Source: VXYL01 sp965199875
GTDB lineage: Bacteria > Pseudomonadota > Gammaproteobacteria > Pseudomonadales > Azotimanducaceae
Length of the DNA: 64,000 bases
Direction of reading: 5' to 3'
NCBI GenBank assembly: GCA_965199875.1
Contig: OZ241346.1
Location: 3,782,001-3,846,000, forward strand
Positions 38,467-47,520 of this stretch are shown here, one piece after another. How positions within the stretch are numbered: the first letter of the stretch is position 1; each line of letters starts with the position of its first letter. Made by a program: the position numbers and the translations under genes. The notes beneath the pieces were generated by a model that had not been told where the DNA came from, did no database searches, and saw nothing but the letters and a program-made list of their open reading frames with translations.

Positions 38467-38916
38467 TCACGGTCCGTGCGGTCCCCTCGGCCCGCCGCCC
38501 GTTGCGGCAGCGTGGTGTTCGTCGAAGCGGTCGGTCAGTTCGTCGATGGCTTTCTTGTTGCCCTCGATGGCCACACGGTTCCGCTCGATGGCGGCGCGGT
38601 TCCGCTCGATGGCGAAGCCGTTGCCGGCGATGGCCTCCCGGTTGCCGGCAATGGCGGCATTGGCAGCGTCGATGGAGTCTCGCATAGCCCGGACTTCCTC
38701 GATCAAGAATCGGATGTCGCTCCTGATCTCTTCCTTGAGATCGCCAATTGCCGCTGTGTTGTGCTTGACGGTAGTGTCCAGCACGGCCAAGAACCAGATG
38801 CCGCCGATAAGCAGAGCGGCGATGGTCAAAGTCTGCGCCCACTTGGCAACCACACCGACGATCCCGCCAACCGGGCCACTGCTTGGAATCGTCTCTGCCA
38901 CAAGTACCTCCTGCAC
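38467..38916 (-). CDS. Small membrane protein with heptad-repeat coiled coil
   Basis: 149 residues, no known family. One hydrophobic segment (LTIAALLIGGIWFLAVL, ~31-47) is followed by ~95 residues of predicted coiled coil. The coil includes five consecutive seven-residue units: AIAGNRE, AIAGNGF, AIERNRA, AIERNRV, AIEGNKK. The tail is Gly/Pro-rich. It lies 286 bases upstream of the autotransporter on the same strand and could be an inner-membrane partner or an unrelated small protein. It resembles short bacterial coiled-coil proteins annotated only as hypothetical. Confidence 0.75.
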   Translation of the reverse strand: MQEVLVAETIPSSGPVGGIVGVVAKWAQTLTIAALLIGGIWFLAVLDTTVKHNTAAIGDLKEEIRSDIRFLIEEVRAMRDSIDAANAAIAGNREAIAGNGFAIERNRAAIERNRVAIEGNKKAIDELTDRFDEHHAAATGGGPRGPHGP

Positions 38917-39130
38917 ACGCTGCCAACTGCCGCGAGCGCCGACACCTCGAGCGCACTGGCGACCAATCTACGCCACTGGGAAACCGGGATGCAACGACAT
39001 CGACCACTGTTCGCGTAGGAAATCCGCCCGACTTTCAGCACCCGCGCCTATTTCCGACGCAAGTGGTTGATTCTGCGGAATCAATCGCCTGTCGGCACAA
39101 CACAATCGCGCCGAGAACACAGAGAACCAG

Positions 39131-40072
39131 CTAGGCGAACAGCGCACCGACGCTCTCGCCGGTGTGGATGCGTCTTATCGCTTCGGCCATCAACGGCGCC
39201 ACGGACAGCACGGTCATCTTGTCCGTGCGCTTGGACTCGTCGACATCGACGGTGTTGGTGACGGTCAGCGATTCGATGGGCGATGCCGCCAGGCGGGCGA
39301 TGGCCTCGCCCACCAGCACGCCGTGGGTGGCCCCGGCCAGCACGCGCCTGGCGCCGGCGTTGGCCAGCGTGCGGGCGGTTTCCACCAGCGTGCCGCCGGT
39401 GGCGATTTCGTCCTCGAAGATCACCGCGTCCTTGCCCTGGACGTCGCCGACGACGTGGCCTTGCCGCACTTCCGTATCGCTCACTCGGCGCTTGTCGATG
39501 ATCGCCAGCGGCAGGCCGAGGCGGGAGGCGAACTTGCCAGCGCGCTTGGCGCCGCCGGCGTCGCTGGCGACGACGACGGTATTCGCCATGTCGCAAGTGC
39601 CGGCGACGTGTTCGGCAACCAGGGGGATGGCGGTCAAGTGATCCACCGGAATGCTGAAGAAGCCATGCACCTGTTCGGCGTGCAAGTCCATGGTCAGCAC
39701 CCGGTGGGCGCCGGCGGTCTTCAAGAGGTCGGCGATCAGGCGCCCGGCGATGGAGATGCGCGGCGCGTCCTTCTTGTCCGAGCGGGCGTAGGAGAAGTAC
39801 GGAATCACCGCGGTGATGCGTCGCGCCGAGGCGCTGCGCAGCGCGTCCAGAGTGATCAGCAGTTCCATGATGTGATCGCTGGCCGGTTCGGTGAGCGCCT
39901 GGACGACGAAGACGTCCCGTTCGCGCACGTTCTCGTCGATCTGCACCGACAGGTTGTCGTTCGAGAACCGGGAGAGCGTCAGGCTGCTCGGCACCAGCCC
40001 CAGCGCAGCGCAGATTTCGTCGGCAAGGCCCGGGTTGGAACGGCCGGCGAAAACCCGCAGTTCGTCGTTCAC
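39131..40072 (-). CDS. prs: Ribose-phosphate pyrophosphokinase (variant active site)
   Basis: 313 residues, the class I length. It makes PRPP from ribose-5-phosphate and ATP in the cytoplasm. Recognisable motifs: RFSNDNLSVQIDENVRERDV, DLHAEQVHGFF and the ribose-phosphate region VVVASDAGGAKRAG. The PRPP loop reads FEDEIATGGT where canonical enzymes have VDDMIDTGGT, so the first and last acidic residues of the loop are changed (D to E, D to A). It may be a divergent or second copy rather than the main enzyme. It follows valS by 12 bases and is probably cotranscribed. Confidence 0.9.
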   Translation of the reverse strand: MNDELRVFAGRSNPGLADEICAALGLVPSSLTLSRFSNDNLSVQIDENVRERDVFVVQALTEPASDHIMELLITLDALRSASARRITAVIPYFSYARSDKKDAPRISIAGRLIADLLKTAGAHRVLTMDLHAEQVHGFFSIPVDHLTAIPLVAEHVAGTCDMANTVVVASDAGGAKRAGKFASRLGLPLAIIDKRRVSDTEVRQGHVVGDVQGKDAVIFEDEIATGGTLVETARTLANAGARRVLAGATHGVLVGEAIARLAASPIESLTVTNTVDVDESKRTDKMTVLSVAPLMAEAIRRIHTGESVGALFA

Positions 40073-40084
40073 TTGGGAATCCCC

Positions 40085-42865
40085 TTACAACGCCTGCAGG
40101 CGTTCGAGCTGCCGGCGCAAGGCGGCGCCCCGACCATCCAGCGTCGCGTGCTTCTCGCGTTCCTTGGCAACGACTTCCTTCGGCGCCTTGGCCACGAAAC
40201 CGGGGTTCTCCAGCTTGGCCTGCACCCGGGCGAGCTCCTTGCCGAGCTTGCCGAGTTCCCGACTCAGCCGCTCGCGTTCGGCGTCGACGTCGACGAGGCC
40301 GGCAAGCGGCACCACCACCTTCAGTTCCCCAACCACCTGCATGGCCGCCGGCGGCAGCGGCTCGTCGTCGCCAAGCCAGCGCAGCCCGGCGACCTTCGCC
40401 AAGCGCCGCAGCAGGTGTTCGGTTTCGGCGAGCAGCTGCCGGTCTCTACCGCTGCCGCCTTGCAGCAGCAGTTCGATGTTCGTGGCCGGGCTTAGGTTCA
40501 TTTCGCCGCGCAGATTGCGAACCGCGGCCACCACCTGTCGCAGCCAGTCGATGGCGGCCTCCGCCTCGGCATCGGGCGGCAGTTGGCCGGCGTTGGGAAA
40601 CGGCTGGCGCATGATGCTGCCGCCGTCTTCGCCCAGCGCGCCGGCAACACGCCGCCAGAGGGTTTCGGTAATGAACGGCACGATGGGGTGAGCGATGCGC
40701 AGCAGCGTTTCCAAGACCGACAACAGGGTTCTCTGCGCCGCTCGAACCTGCGCCGCAGACGCGCTTTCGGCGAACAGCAGCGGTTTCGTCAGTTCGAGAT
40801 ACCAGTCGCAGTACTCGTGCCAGGCGAACTCGTAGACCGCGTTGGCGTAGCGATCGAAGCGGTACTGGGCAATGGCCTCCTCGGCCACGCCAGCGAGGCG
40901 GCCAAGGCGCGAGCGAATCCACCGATCGGCAACGCTGTCTTCGGTTTCGCCCTCGAGACTGCCGCGTTCGCCGTGCAGCAAGGCGAACTTGGTCGCGTTC
41001 CACAGCTTGTTGCAGAAGTTGCGGTAGCCCTCGATGCGCTTCAAGTCGAAGGCGAGGTCCCGGCCCTGGGAGGCCATGGCGCAGAAGGTGAAGCGCAGGG
41101 CATCGGTGCCGTAGGGCTGAATGCCTTGCGGATATTCGCGCCGGGTGCGTTCGGCGATGTCCGCAGCCATTTGCGGCTGGGTCATGTTGGCGGTGCGCTT
41201 GGCGACCAGATCCTCGGTGCCGATGCCGTCGATGAGATCGAGCGGGTCCAGGCCGTTGCCCTTGGTCTTGGACATCTTCGCGCCCTGGGCGTCGCGCACC
41301 ATGCCGTGGATGTAGACCTTGCGAAACGGCACTTCGCCGGTGAAGCGCAAGGTCATCATGATCATCCGCGCCACCCAGAAGAAGATGATGTCGTAGGCGG
41401 TCACCAGCACGTCGGTGGGGTGGAACTGGCGAAGTTCCGGCGTCTGCTGCGGCCAGCCGAGGGTGCCGAAGGTCCACAGAGCGGAGGAAAACCAGGTGTC
41501 CAGAACGTCGTCGTCCTGGCGCAGAGCGGTCGCCGACGGCACGCCGCCCTTGCTGCGAGCTTCGGCTTCCGTGCGTCCCACGTAGACGTTGCCGGCGTCG
41601 TCGTACCACGCCGGGATGCGGTGTCCCCACCACTGCTGGCGGCTGATGCACCAGTCCTTGATGTCGCGCATCCACGCGAAGTACATGTTCTCGTAGGGCT
41701 TCGGCACGAACTCGACGGCGCCGCTGCGCACCGCGTCGACGGCGGGCTTCGCCAGCGGGGCGATCCTCACGAACCACTGGTCCGTCAGCCACGGCTCCAG
41801 CACGGCCTCCGAACGGTCGCCCCGGGGCACGGTGTGCGTGTGCGCCTCGACGCGTTCGAGCAGGCCAGCCTCGTCGAAGTCGGCAACGATGCGTTGCCGG
41901 GCGGCGAAGCGATCCAGCCCCCGGTAGGGCGGCGGGGCGTTGTCGTTGACGCTGGCGTCGGCGTTGAAGATGTTGATGGCGTCGAGGCCGTGGCGCTGGC
42001 CGATCTCGTGGTCGTTGAAGTCGTGCGCCGGGGTGATCTTCACGCAGCCGGAGCCGAACTTCCGCTCCACGGCTTCGTCCGCGATCACCGGCACGAGCCG
42101 GCCGACCAATGGCAGCCGCACTTCGGCGCCGATCAGCGCCCGGTAGCGCTCGTCCTTGGGATGGACGGCCACTGCCGTATCGCCGAGCATGGTTTCCGGG
42201 CGCGTGGTGGCGACCACCAGATAGTCCTTGCCGTCGGCGCGCCGGGCGCCGTTCGCCAACGGGTAGCGAAAGTGCCATAGCTGGCCCGGCTGTTCGACGT
42301 TGTTCACTTCCAGATCGGAGATGGACGTCTTCAGCGCCGGATCCCAGTTCACCAGGCGCTTGCCACGGTAGATCAGCCCATCGTCGAAGAGTCGAACGAA
42401 CACTTCGGCGACGGCGGCGGAGAACCCCTCGTCCATGGTGAAGCGCTCGCGGCGCCAGTCCACCGACGAGCCCATGCGGCGGATCTGCTGGGAGATGTTG
42501 TCGCCGGTGCTGTGCTTCCACGCCCATACCTTGTCGATGAAGGCGTCCCGGCCGACGTCCTCCAAGGTGATTCCCTGGGCGAGCAGCTGCCGTTCCACCA
42601 CCATCTGGGTGGCGATCTGCGCGTGGTCCGTGCCCGTCTGCCACAGCGTCCGCTTGCCGTTCATGCGCTGGTAGCGGATCAACGCATCCATCAGCGTGTG
42701 CTGGAAGGCGTGGCCGATGTGCAGCCGGTCGGTGACGTTCGGCGGCGGAATGGCGATGCAGTAGGTTTCGCCGTCGCCGCTGGGGGCGAACGCGCCGCTG
42801 CGCTCCCACTCGGCGTAGAGATCGCCCTCGATGGCGTCGGGATCGAAGCTGCCTTCCAGACTCAT
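40085..42865 (-). CDS. valS: Valine-tRNA ligase ValS
   Basis: 926 residues. Class I synthetase motifs: HIGH as LHIGHAF near residue 47 and KMSKT (AKMSKTKGNGLDPLDLI) near 528, with the editing domain between (TTRPETMLGDTAVAVHP). The C-terminal ~65 residues are the ValS tRNA-binding coiled coil (LSRELGKLGKELARVQAKLE, FVAKAPKEVVAKER). It charges tRNA-Val and hydrolyses mischarged Thr. Order pepA-holC-valS is the usual gammaproteobacterial operon; holC ends 37 bases upstream. Confidence 0.97.
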   Translation of the reverse strand: MSLEGSFDPDAIEGDLYAEWERSGAFAPSGDGETYCIAIPPPNVTDRLHIGHAFQHTLMDALIRYQRMNGKRTLWQTGTDHAQIATQMVVERQLLAQGITLEDVGRDAFIDKVWAWKHSTGDNISQQIRRMGSSVDWRRERFTMDEGFSAAVAEVFVRLFDDGLIYRGKRLVNWDPALKTSISDLEVNNVEQPGQLWHFRYPLANGARRADGKDYLVVATTRPETMLGDTAVAVHPKDERYRALIGAEVRLPLVGRLVPVIADEAVERKFGSGCVKITPAHDFNDHEIGQRHGLDAINIFNADASVNDNAPPPYRGLDRFAARQRIVADFDEAGLLERVEAHTHTVPRGDRSEAVLEPWLTDQWFVRIAPLAKPAVDAVRSGAVEFVPKPYENMYFAWMRDIKDWCISRQQWWGHRIPAWYDDAGNVYVGRTEAEARSKGGVPSATALRQDDDVLDTWFSSALWTFGTLGWPQQTPELRQFHPTDVLVTAYDIIFFWVARMIMMTLRFTGEVPFRKVYIHGMVRDAQGAKMSKTKGNGLDPLDLIDGIGTEDLVAKRTANMTQPQMAADIAERTRREYPQGIQPYGTDALRFTFCAMASQGRDLAFDLKRIEGYRNFCNKLWNATKFALLHGERGSLEGETEDSVADRWIRSRLGRLAGVAEEAIAQYRFDRYANAVYEFAWHEYCDWYLELTKPLLFAESASAAQVRAAQRTLLSVLETLLRIAHPIVPFITETLWRRVAGALGEDGGSIMRQPFPNAGQLPPDAEAEAAIDWLRQVVAAVRNLRGEMNLSPATNIELLLQGGSGRDRQLLAETEHLLRRLAKVAGLRWLGDDEPLPPAAMQVVGELKVVVPLAGLVDVDAERERLSRELGKLGKELARVQAKLENPGFVAKAPKEVVAKEREKHATLDGRGAALRRQLERLQAL

Positions 42866-42901
42866 GCAGTGCCTACGCGATGCTCGTGGCGTTCGCGGCG
42901 G

Positions 42902-43351
42902 CTACTCCCAATCCTCAAGCTCATGGTGGAACAGCGGATAGCCGCGCTCGCGGTAGTGCCGGTACTTCGCCCGGCTGGGCGCTCGCTCGCTGGCCAGCAC
43001 GATTTCCGCCACGCGACTGAAGTTCGGATGGACTTCGGCGACGTCTTCGCCGAGGTTGATGAGCACGTCGCTCTGCGGCGCATCGCCCTGGGGCGCGCCG
43101 CCATCGGGCGCATGGTCGACCATGCCGATGATCACTGGCTCGCCCTGCTCCTGCCCGCAGCGGGCGTGGGGCAGGAAGTGTTCCCGAGGGTATTCCCACA
43201 TCAGCGCGTCGAGCTCGGCGGCTGCGGATTCGTCGGCGCGAACGTGGACCCGCTGCCCCGCATGCACCGCCCGGTGCGCCAGCCGACAGCAGAAGCGGCG
43301 CTTGGCAAACTGGTCGGAATCCGGCAGCAGGTAGAAGTCCACCCGGGTCAT
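42902..43351 (-). CDS. holC: DNA polymerase III subunit chi HolC
   Basis: 149 residues starting MTRVDFYLLPDSD, with the chi features RFCCRLAHRAVHAGQRVHV, WEYPREHFLPH, DVLINLGEDV and a C-terminal RxKYRHYRERGYPL. Chi links the clamp loader to SSB at the replication fork. It lies between pepA (11 bases upstream) and valS, as in other gammaproteobacteria. Confidence 0.92.
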   Translation of the reverse strand: MTRVDFYLLPDSDQFAKRRFCCRLAHRAVHAGQRVHVRADESAAAELDALMWEYPREHFLPHARCGQEQGEPVIIGMVDHAPDGGAPQGDAPQSDVLINLGEDVAEVHPNFSRVAEIVLASERAPSRAKYRHYRERGYPLFHHELEDWE

Positions 43352-43362
43352 GGCAACGTCGG

Positions 43363-44880
43363 CTAGCTGGTTGAAGTTCGCCGGCGCCTGCTCGACGCGG
43401 CAGCGGCCGCAGCCCTCGACTCCAGCTCCTCGGCGCAGGCGCCGATCAGATACTCGAACAAAGCCGGAACCGGGCGCCCCGTGCTGCCCTTCTTCGCCTT
43501 GTACGCGGTGCCCGCGACATCGAGATGCGCCCAGGGAAAAGCGCCGGCGAAACGCGACAGAAAGCAAGCCGCGGTGACGGAACCGGCGGCGCGTCCGCCG
43601 ATGTTTTTCATGTCCGCGAAGCTGCTCTTCAGCTGCTGCTGGTACTCGTCCCACAGCGGCATTCGCCACATGCGGTCGCCGATGGCGTCGCCAGCCGCCA
43701 GGAGATCGCTGGCCAGTTCGTCGTTGTTGGCGTAGAGGGCGCTGGCGGGTTCGCCGAGCGCCACCACCTGGGCGCCGGTGAGGGTGGCGACATCGACCAC
43801 CGACTTCGGCTTGAAGCGCTTGGCGTAGGTGAGCGAGTCGCACAGCACCAGACGGCCTTCCGCGTCGGTGTTGAGGATCTCCACGGTCTGCCCGGACATC
43901 GTGGCGACGATGTCGCTCGGCCGCGTCGCCCGGCCGCTCGGCATGTTCTCCGCGGCGGCGACCATGGCCACCAGGTTGATGGGCAGGTCGGCATCGACGA
44001 CGGCCTTGGCAGCGCCAAGCACGCTCGCCGCGCCGCACATGTCGAACTTCATCTCGTCGATGCCGGCCGTGGGCTTCAAGTTGATGCCGCCGGTGTCGAA
44101 GGTGATGCCCTTGCCGAGCAGAACGTGCGGCGCCTCGCCGCGCTTGCCGCCGGCGTATTGAACGACGACGAGCTTGGCCGGCGCGCTGCTGCCCTGGGTA
44201 ACCGACAGGAACGCGCCCATGCCAAGCTCCGCCATGTCGGATTCTTCGAGGATCTGCACGCTGGCGCTGCTCTCCGGCTCGAACACGCGCTTGGCTTCGG
44301 CGGCCAGGTACGCGGGATCGCAGACGTTCGGCGGCTCGTTGCCGAGGGTCTTGGCGAACTCCAGCCCGGCGTCGAGCGCCTCGGCGTGGCGAACGGACAG
44401 TTTGGCGGCGCTGCGGTCCTTGCTGAGCACGCCCACCCGGCGCAGTTTCGGCGGCGACCCGGCCTTGGGCTTGGACTTGTGGCGGTTGAAGCGGTAGGCG
44501 GCATGCGAGACCGCCAAGAGCGCGGTGCGCGTTTTCCAGGAGGTGCCGCGCCCGGCGACGTCGAACTCGTCCAGCCACAGCGTCGCGTCCTGCACGTCCA
44601 GCTCGGCGATGACGGCGGCGGCGGCGTTCATGTCCTTGCGAAAGGTGGCATCGTCGCACGGTTCGCCATGCTCCTTGCCGACGATCAGCAGCCGCGACGG
44701 CTTGCCGTCGCGGAACACTTGGGCGACCTTGCCGGTCTCGTCCTTGGTGCCAGCGAGGGTCAATTCCACCAGATCGCCGACGCCGAGCGCCTCGCCAATC
44801 GTCTGGGCGCTGCCCCTCGGCACCACCAGGCAGTGGGTGGGCAACGCCGCCGCATTGCCCGTCTTGACGGTGTATTTCAT
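43363..44880 (-). CDS. pepA: Leucyl aminopeptidase PepA
   Basis: 505 residues from MKYTVKTGNAAALP; the longer in-frame upstream part is Gly/Trp-rich noise. M17 family signature NTDAEGRLVL near residue 337 and the metal-binding GKGITFDTGG near 255 are intact. The C-terminus is slightly extended past the usual end with an Ala/Arg-rich tail. It releases N-terminal residues from peptides and in relatives also binds DNA. It is the first gene of pepA-holC-valS-prs. Its normal divergent neighbour lptF is 3.2 kb away because of an insertion. Confidence 0.96.
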   Translation of the reverse strand: MKYTVKTGNAAALPTHCLVVPRGSAQTIGEALGVGDLVELTLAGTKDETGKVAQVFRDGKPSRLLIVGKEHGEPCDDATFRKDMNAAAAVIAELDVQDATLWLDEFDVAGRGTSWKTRTALLAVSHAAYRFNRHKSKPKAGSPPKLRRVGVLSKDRSAAKLSVRHAEALDAGLEFAKTLGNEPPNVCDPAYLAAEAKRVFEPESSASVQILEESDMAELGMGAFLSVTQGSSAPAKLVVVQYAGGKRGEAPHVLLGKGITFDTGGINLKPTAGIDEMKFDMCGAASVLGAAKAVVDADLPINLVAMVAAAENMPSGRATRPSDIVATMSGQTVEILNTDAEGRLVLCDSLTYAKRFKPKSVVDVATLTGAQVVALGEPASALYANNDELASDLLAAGDAIGDRMWRMPLWDEYQQQLKSSFADMKNIGGRAAGSVTAACFLSRFAGAFPWAHLDVAGTAYKAKKGSTGRPVPALFEYLIGACAEELESRAAAAAASSRRRRTSTS

Positions 44881-45074
44881 GGCTTCTACCAAGTGAGCGC
44901 AGCGGCATTCTAGCAGCCTGGCGGCGCTGTTGGTCGCTCGCCAACACCCTACGCCTTGCCAACCCCCAACTACCCCACAGCCCCGAAGCCAACTTGACCA
45001 GCCTGTGAAGGCCATTGCCTTTCAAGTAGGCTTGGCCCGCCCAGCCCCCAGCCACCGCCAACAGAGGAGCCCTC

Positions 45075-46274
45075 ATGCTGCATAGGCTAAAGGTGTCCGG
45101 CCTGCTGTCGTTCGGGCCCAAGGGCGTGGATCTGCCCATGGAGCCGCTGAACGTGCTGATCGGGCCCAACGGATCGGGGAAGTCCAACTTGCTGGAGGCC
45201 ATTGCCTTCCTTAAGGCTGCCATGAGCGACCTTGCCGAACCGATCGGCCGCAGGGGTGGACCAACCGAGTTCTTTTGGAAGGGGCCTGATGGACCGCAGG
45301 CCAACGACTTGCATACCGCCAACATGGAGACCATAGTTGACTATGTTGGTAGTCAGTCGACTAAAGTTCTGCATCACGCTATGGAGGTCAAGAGTCTTTG
45401 GTCGACCATCACGGTAGCAAACGAACGTGTGGTGCCCCTTGATGCGAAGCTTCGCAGAAGCGAAGGCATGGGCTTTGAGTTGTCTTTCGAGCATGGCGAG
45501 TCCGACAGCAAGGCGTCAGGAGATCTGCTGCCTGTGCTTGAGAACTCGTCTCCCCCGCTCACTAAGATTCCCGCCCGCTCTAGCCTGCCGGCATCGATGC
45601 TCTACCTTACTGCCAAATTAGAGCTTATGTACCTGAAGCACCAGTACGAGGCCATTCGCCTCTATAGAAACTGGTCGTTCGGCCCAGATGCGCCCCTTCG
45701 CCTTCCATGTGGTGCCCACGGGCGCAGCGACTTTCTGGACGAGGATGGCGGAAACTTGGCCTTGGTGTTGTCCCAGTTCCTGGGACAACACAAACGGGCG
45801 GTGCTCGACGCGCTCCGCTCCCTCTACGATGGCATTGTGGACTTTCGGTGCCCGGTGACGGGCGGCACCGTTGGGCTCTTCCTCGAGGAGAAGGGAAACC
45901 GAGCCATTCCAGCCACGCTGATTTCGGACGGAACGCTGCGCTACCTCTGTCTGCTGGCCGTATTGCTGCACCCGAAACCGCCGCCGTTGATTTGCATCGA
46001 GGAACCCGAATTGGGACTGCACCCTGATTTGCTGCCCACGGTGAGCGATCTGATGCTTGATGCTTCCAAGCGCAGCCAACTGGTCGTCACCACCCACTCG
46101 GACGTGATCGTCGACGCGTTGACCGATCAACCGGAGAGCGTGGTGATTTGCGAGAAGCACGACGGCGAGACCGAAATGCGCCGCCTCGACAAGGACGATC
46201 TATCGAAGTGGCTGAAGGACTACAGCCTCGGCAAATTGTGGACGGACGGGGAGCTTGGCGGCAACAGGTGGTGA
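45075..46274 (+). CDS. AAA family ATPase (AAA_21/RecF-like), partner of a DUF4276 protein
   Basis: 399 residues, GGAG five bases upstream of ATG. Walker A is LIGPNGSGKSNLLEAI (~29-44). The ABC-type Walker B is ICIEEPELGLHPDLLP, and the switch region is LVVTTHSDVIVDAL. The middle is variable, as in AAA_21 proteins. Its stop overlaps the next gene's start (GTGA). SMC/RecF-like ATPases paired with a Toprim-like or DUF4276 effector are a recurring design of phage defence operons. Codons are less GC-rich than those of the surrounding core genes. A defence role is inference from architecture. Confidence 0.9.
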   Translation: MLHRLKVSGLLSFGPKGVDLPMEPLNVLIGPNGSGKSNLLEAIAFLKAAMSDLAEPIGRRGGPTEFFWKGPDGPQANDLHTANMETIVDYVGSQSTKVLHHAMEVKSLWSTITVANERVVPLDAKLRRSEGMGFELSFEHGESDSKASGDLLPVLENSSPPLTKIPARSSLPASMLYLTAKLELMYLKHQYEAIRLYRNWSFGPDAPLRLPCGAHGRSDFLDEDGGNLALVLSQFLGQHKRAVLDALRSLYDGIVDFRCPVTGGTVGLFLEEKGNRAIPATLISDGTLRYLCLLAVLLHPKPPPLICIEEPELGLHPDLLPTVSDLMLDASKRSQLVVTTHSDVIVDALTDQPESVVICEKHDGETEMRRLDKDDLSKWLKDYSLGKLWTDGELGGNRW

Positions 46275-46864
46275 CGGCAACGCTCTACATTGAAGGCGGC
46301 GGCGACGGCAAGGATCTCCGTACGCGTTTCCGCAAGGGTTGGCGGACGTTTTTCGACGCAGCGGGCGTGGACGATCGGACGAAAATCGTGCGTGGCGGGG
46401 GACGGCAACGGACGTACGACATGTTTGCAGTGGCCGTTCGGGATCGTCGCAACGATACGCTTCCGCTGTTGCTTGTGGACAGCGAAGCGCCCGTGCGACT
46501 TGGACACTCCCCGTGGCAACACCTGCTGGCGAGGGACGGTTGGAACAAGCCGGACGAGGCGGGTGAAGATCAGGCGTTCTTGATGGTGCAGTTCATGGAG
46601 ACGTGGTTCTTGGCGGACAAGGACGGGCTGCGACGCTATTTCGGCAGCGGATTCAGAGAGCGAGCGATCAAGCAGTGGCCCGACCTGGAGGCGGTGCCCA
46701 AAGAGACCGTGTTGAACGCGCTGGCGCAAGCCACGGAAGCTTGCCGCAAGGTCTACGGGAAAGGCAGGACCTCCTTCGAGTTGCTGGAGTACATCAGCCC
46801 AGCTCGCGTCAGAGCCGCTTGCCCTCATGCCAACAAGCTGCTGCAGCGGCTGGCGGCACTCTGA
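46271..46864 (+). CDS. DUF4276 family protein, putative effector of the ATPase pair
   Basis: 197 residues from the GTG overlapping the ATPase stop (another GTG three bases upstream). It begins VTATLYIEGGGDGKDLRTRF, where the acidic YIEGGGD strand-loop is the Toprim-like signature of DUF4276. LLLVDSEAPV and DQAFLMVQFMETWFLAD follow, with further conserved acidic residues, consistent with a metal-dependent nuclease or hydrolase. It probably acts when released or activated by the ATPase. The biochemical activity is not established for this protein. Confidence 0.85.
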   Translation: MTATLYIEGGGDGKDLRTRFRKGWRTFFDAAGVDDRTKIVRGGGRQRTYDMFAVAVRDRRNDTLPLLLVDSEAPVRLGHSPWQHLLARDGWNKPDEAGEDQAFLMVQFMETWFLADKDGLRRYFGSGFRERAIKQWPDLEAVPKETVLNALAQATEACRKVYGKGRTSFELLEYISPARVRAACPHANKLLQRLAAL

Positions 46865-47098
46865 GGCGGTCAAACCATGCACGACCACGGCTATTTTCCA
46901 ATGTCACGCTCAAACCGCTTAACCCGGAGTTCGACCCCATCATCCTCACCGATGTAAACGAGGAAGCCGTGCGGGTGGTGGCGGAACTGGTCGAGGTCAT
47001 CGGCGTCATCGGCCAACGAACTTGAACTTCGCCAGTCCGAGCGCAGCCAAGAACAGACCCGCATGGCCCAGTTCCAACACCGCCGAACCCTCGTGGCC

Positions 47099-47139
47099 TG
47101 TGGCGCTACATCGGCCGCGAGCCGCTGCTGGTCTTTCTG
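47099..47139 (+). repeat. Duplicated 5' fragment of lptF
   Basis: These 41 bases match 48068-48108, the first codons of lptF (WRYIGRELLLVFL), with one mismatch. Weaker similarity extends about 50 bases upstream on both copies. The two copies are direct repeats that bracket the MNT/HEPN module. Confidence 0.8.
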
Positions 47140-47160
47140 ATACTCTTGAACCCAAGGACG

Positions 47161-47520
47161 ATGTGTGCCGCGCGAGACGCTTGGATGAAGCTGGTAACGG
47201 AGGATCTGATCCGCCAGATGGTGGGCGTCATCGTGGCCGAGGCGCACCCGGAGCGCGTCATCTTGTTCGGTTCACACGCTCGAGGGGACGCTGCGGAGAC
47301 CTCGGACGTGGACCTCATCGTCGTGGACAGCGCCCCGTTCAACGAGCAGAGAAGTCGGCGGCTCTTTTGCGTTCGCCTATACGAGGCGCTGGCGAAGTTC
47401 CGTGTGCCCACCGACATCCTGGCCTACTCGCGCCACGAGTTCGACTACTGGCGCGAATCGTTGAACCATGTGCTAGGTCGGGCCGTGGCGGAAGGCAGAG
47501 TGCTCTATGAGCGACCATAA
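47161..47520 (+). CDS. MNT-type nucleotidyltransferase antitoxin (MntA-like)
   Basis: About 119 residues from ATG 47161; ATG 47185 and TTG 47146 are alternatives. The minimal nucleotidyltransferase motif GSHARGDAAETSDVDLIVV is complete, with the GS and D-x-D needed for catalysis. In MntA-HepT systems it AMPylates and silences the HEPN toxin. It overlaps the HEPN gene by 14 bases. Confidence 0.88.
   Translation: MCAARDAWMKLVTEDLIRQMVGVIVAEAHPERVILFGSHARGDAAETSDVDLIVVDSAPFNEQRSRRLFCVRLYEALAKFRVPTDILAYSRHEFDYWRESLNHVLGRAVAEGRVLYERP

Noticed and set aside
39067..39084. Small hairpin TTGATTC-TGCG-GAATCAA after prs
   Set aside because: The stem is short and AT-rich and no T-run follows on the minus strand, so an intrinsic terminator is not supported.
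40085..42865. KMSKT instead of KMSKS in ValS as a sign of inactivity
   Set aside because: The Ser to Thr change is conservative and the rest of the enzyme is complete.
46890..47025. Short frame with KPLNPEFDPIILTDVNEE on the plus strand
   Set aside because: It looks somewhat protein-like but has no start, no family match and lies in a recombined spacer; not enough to call a gene.
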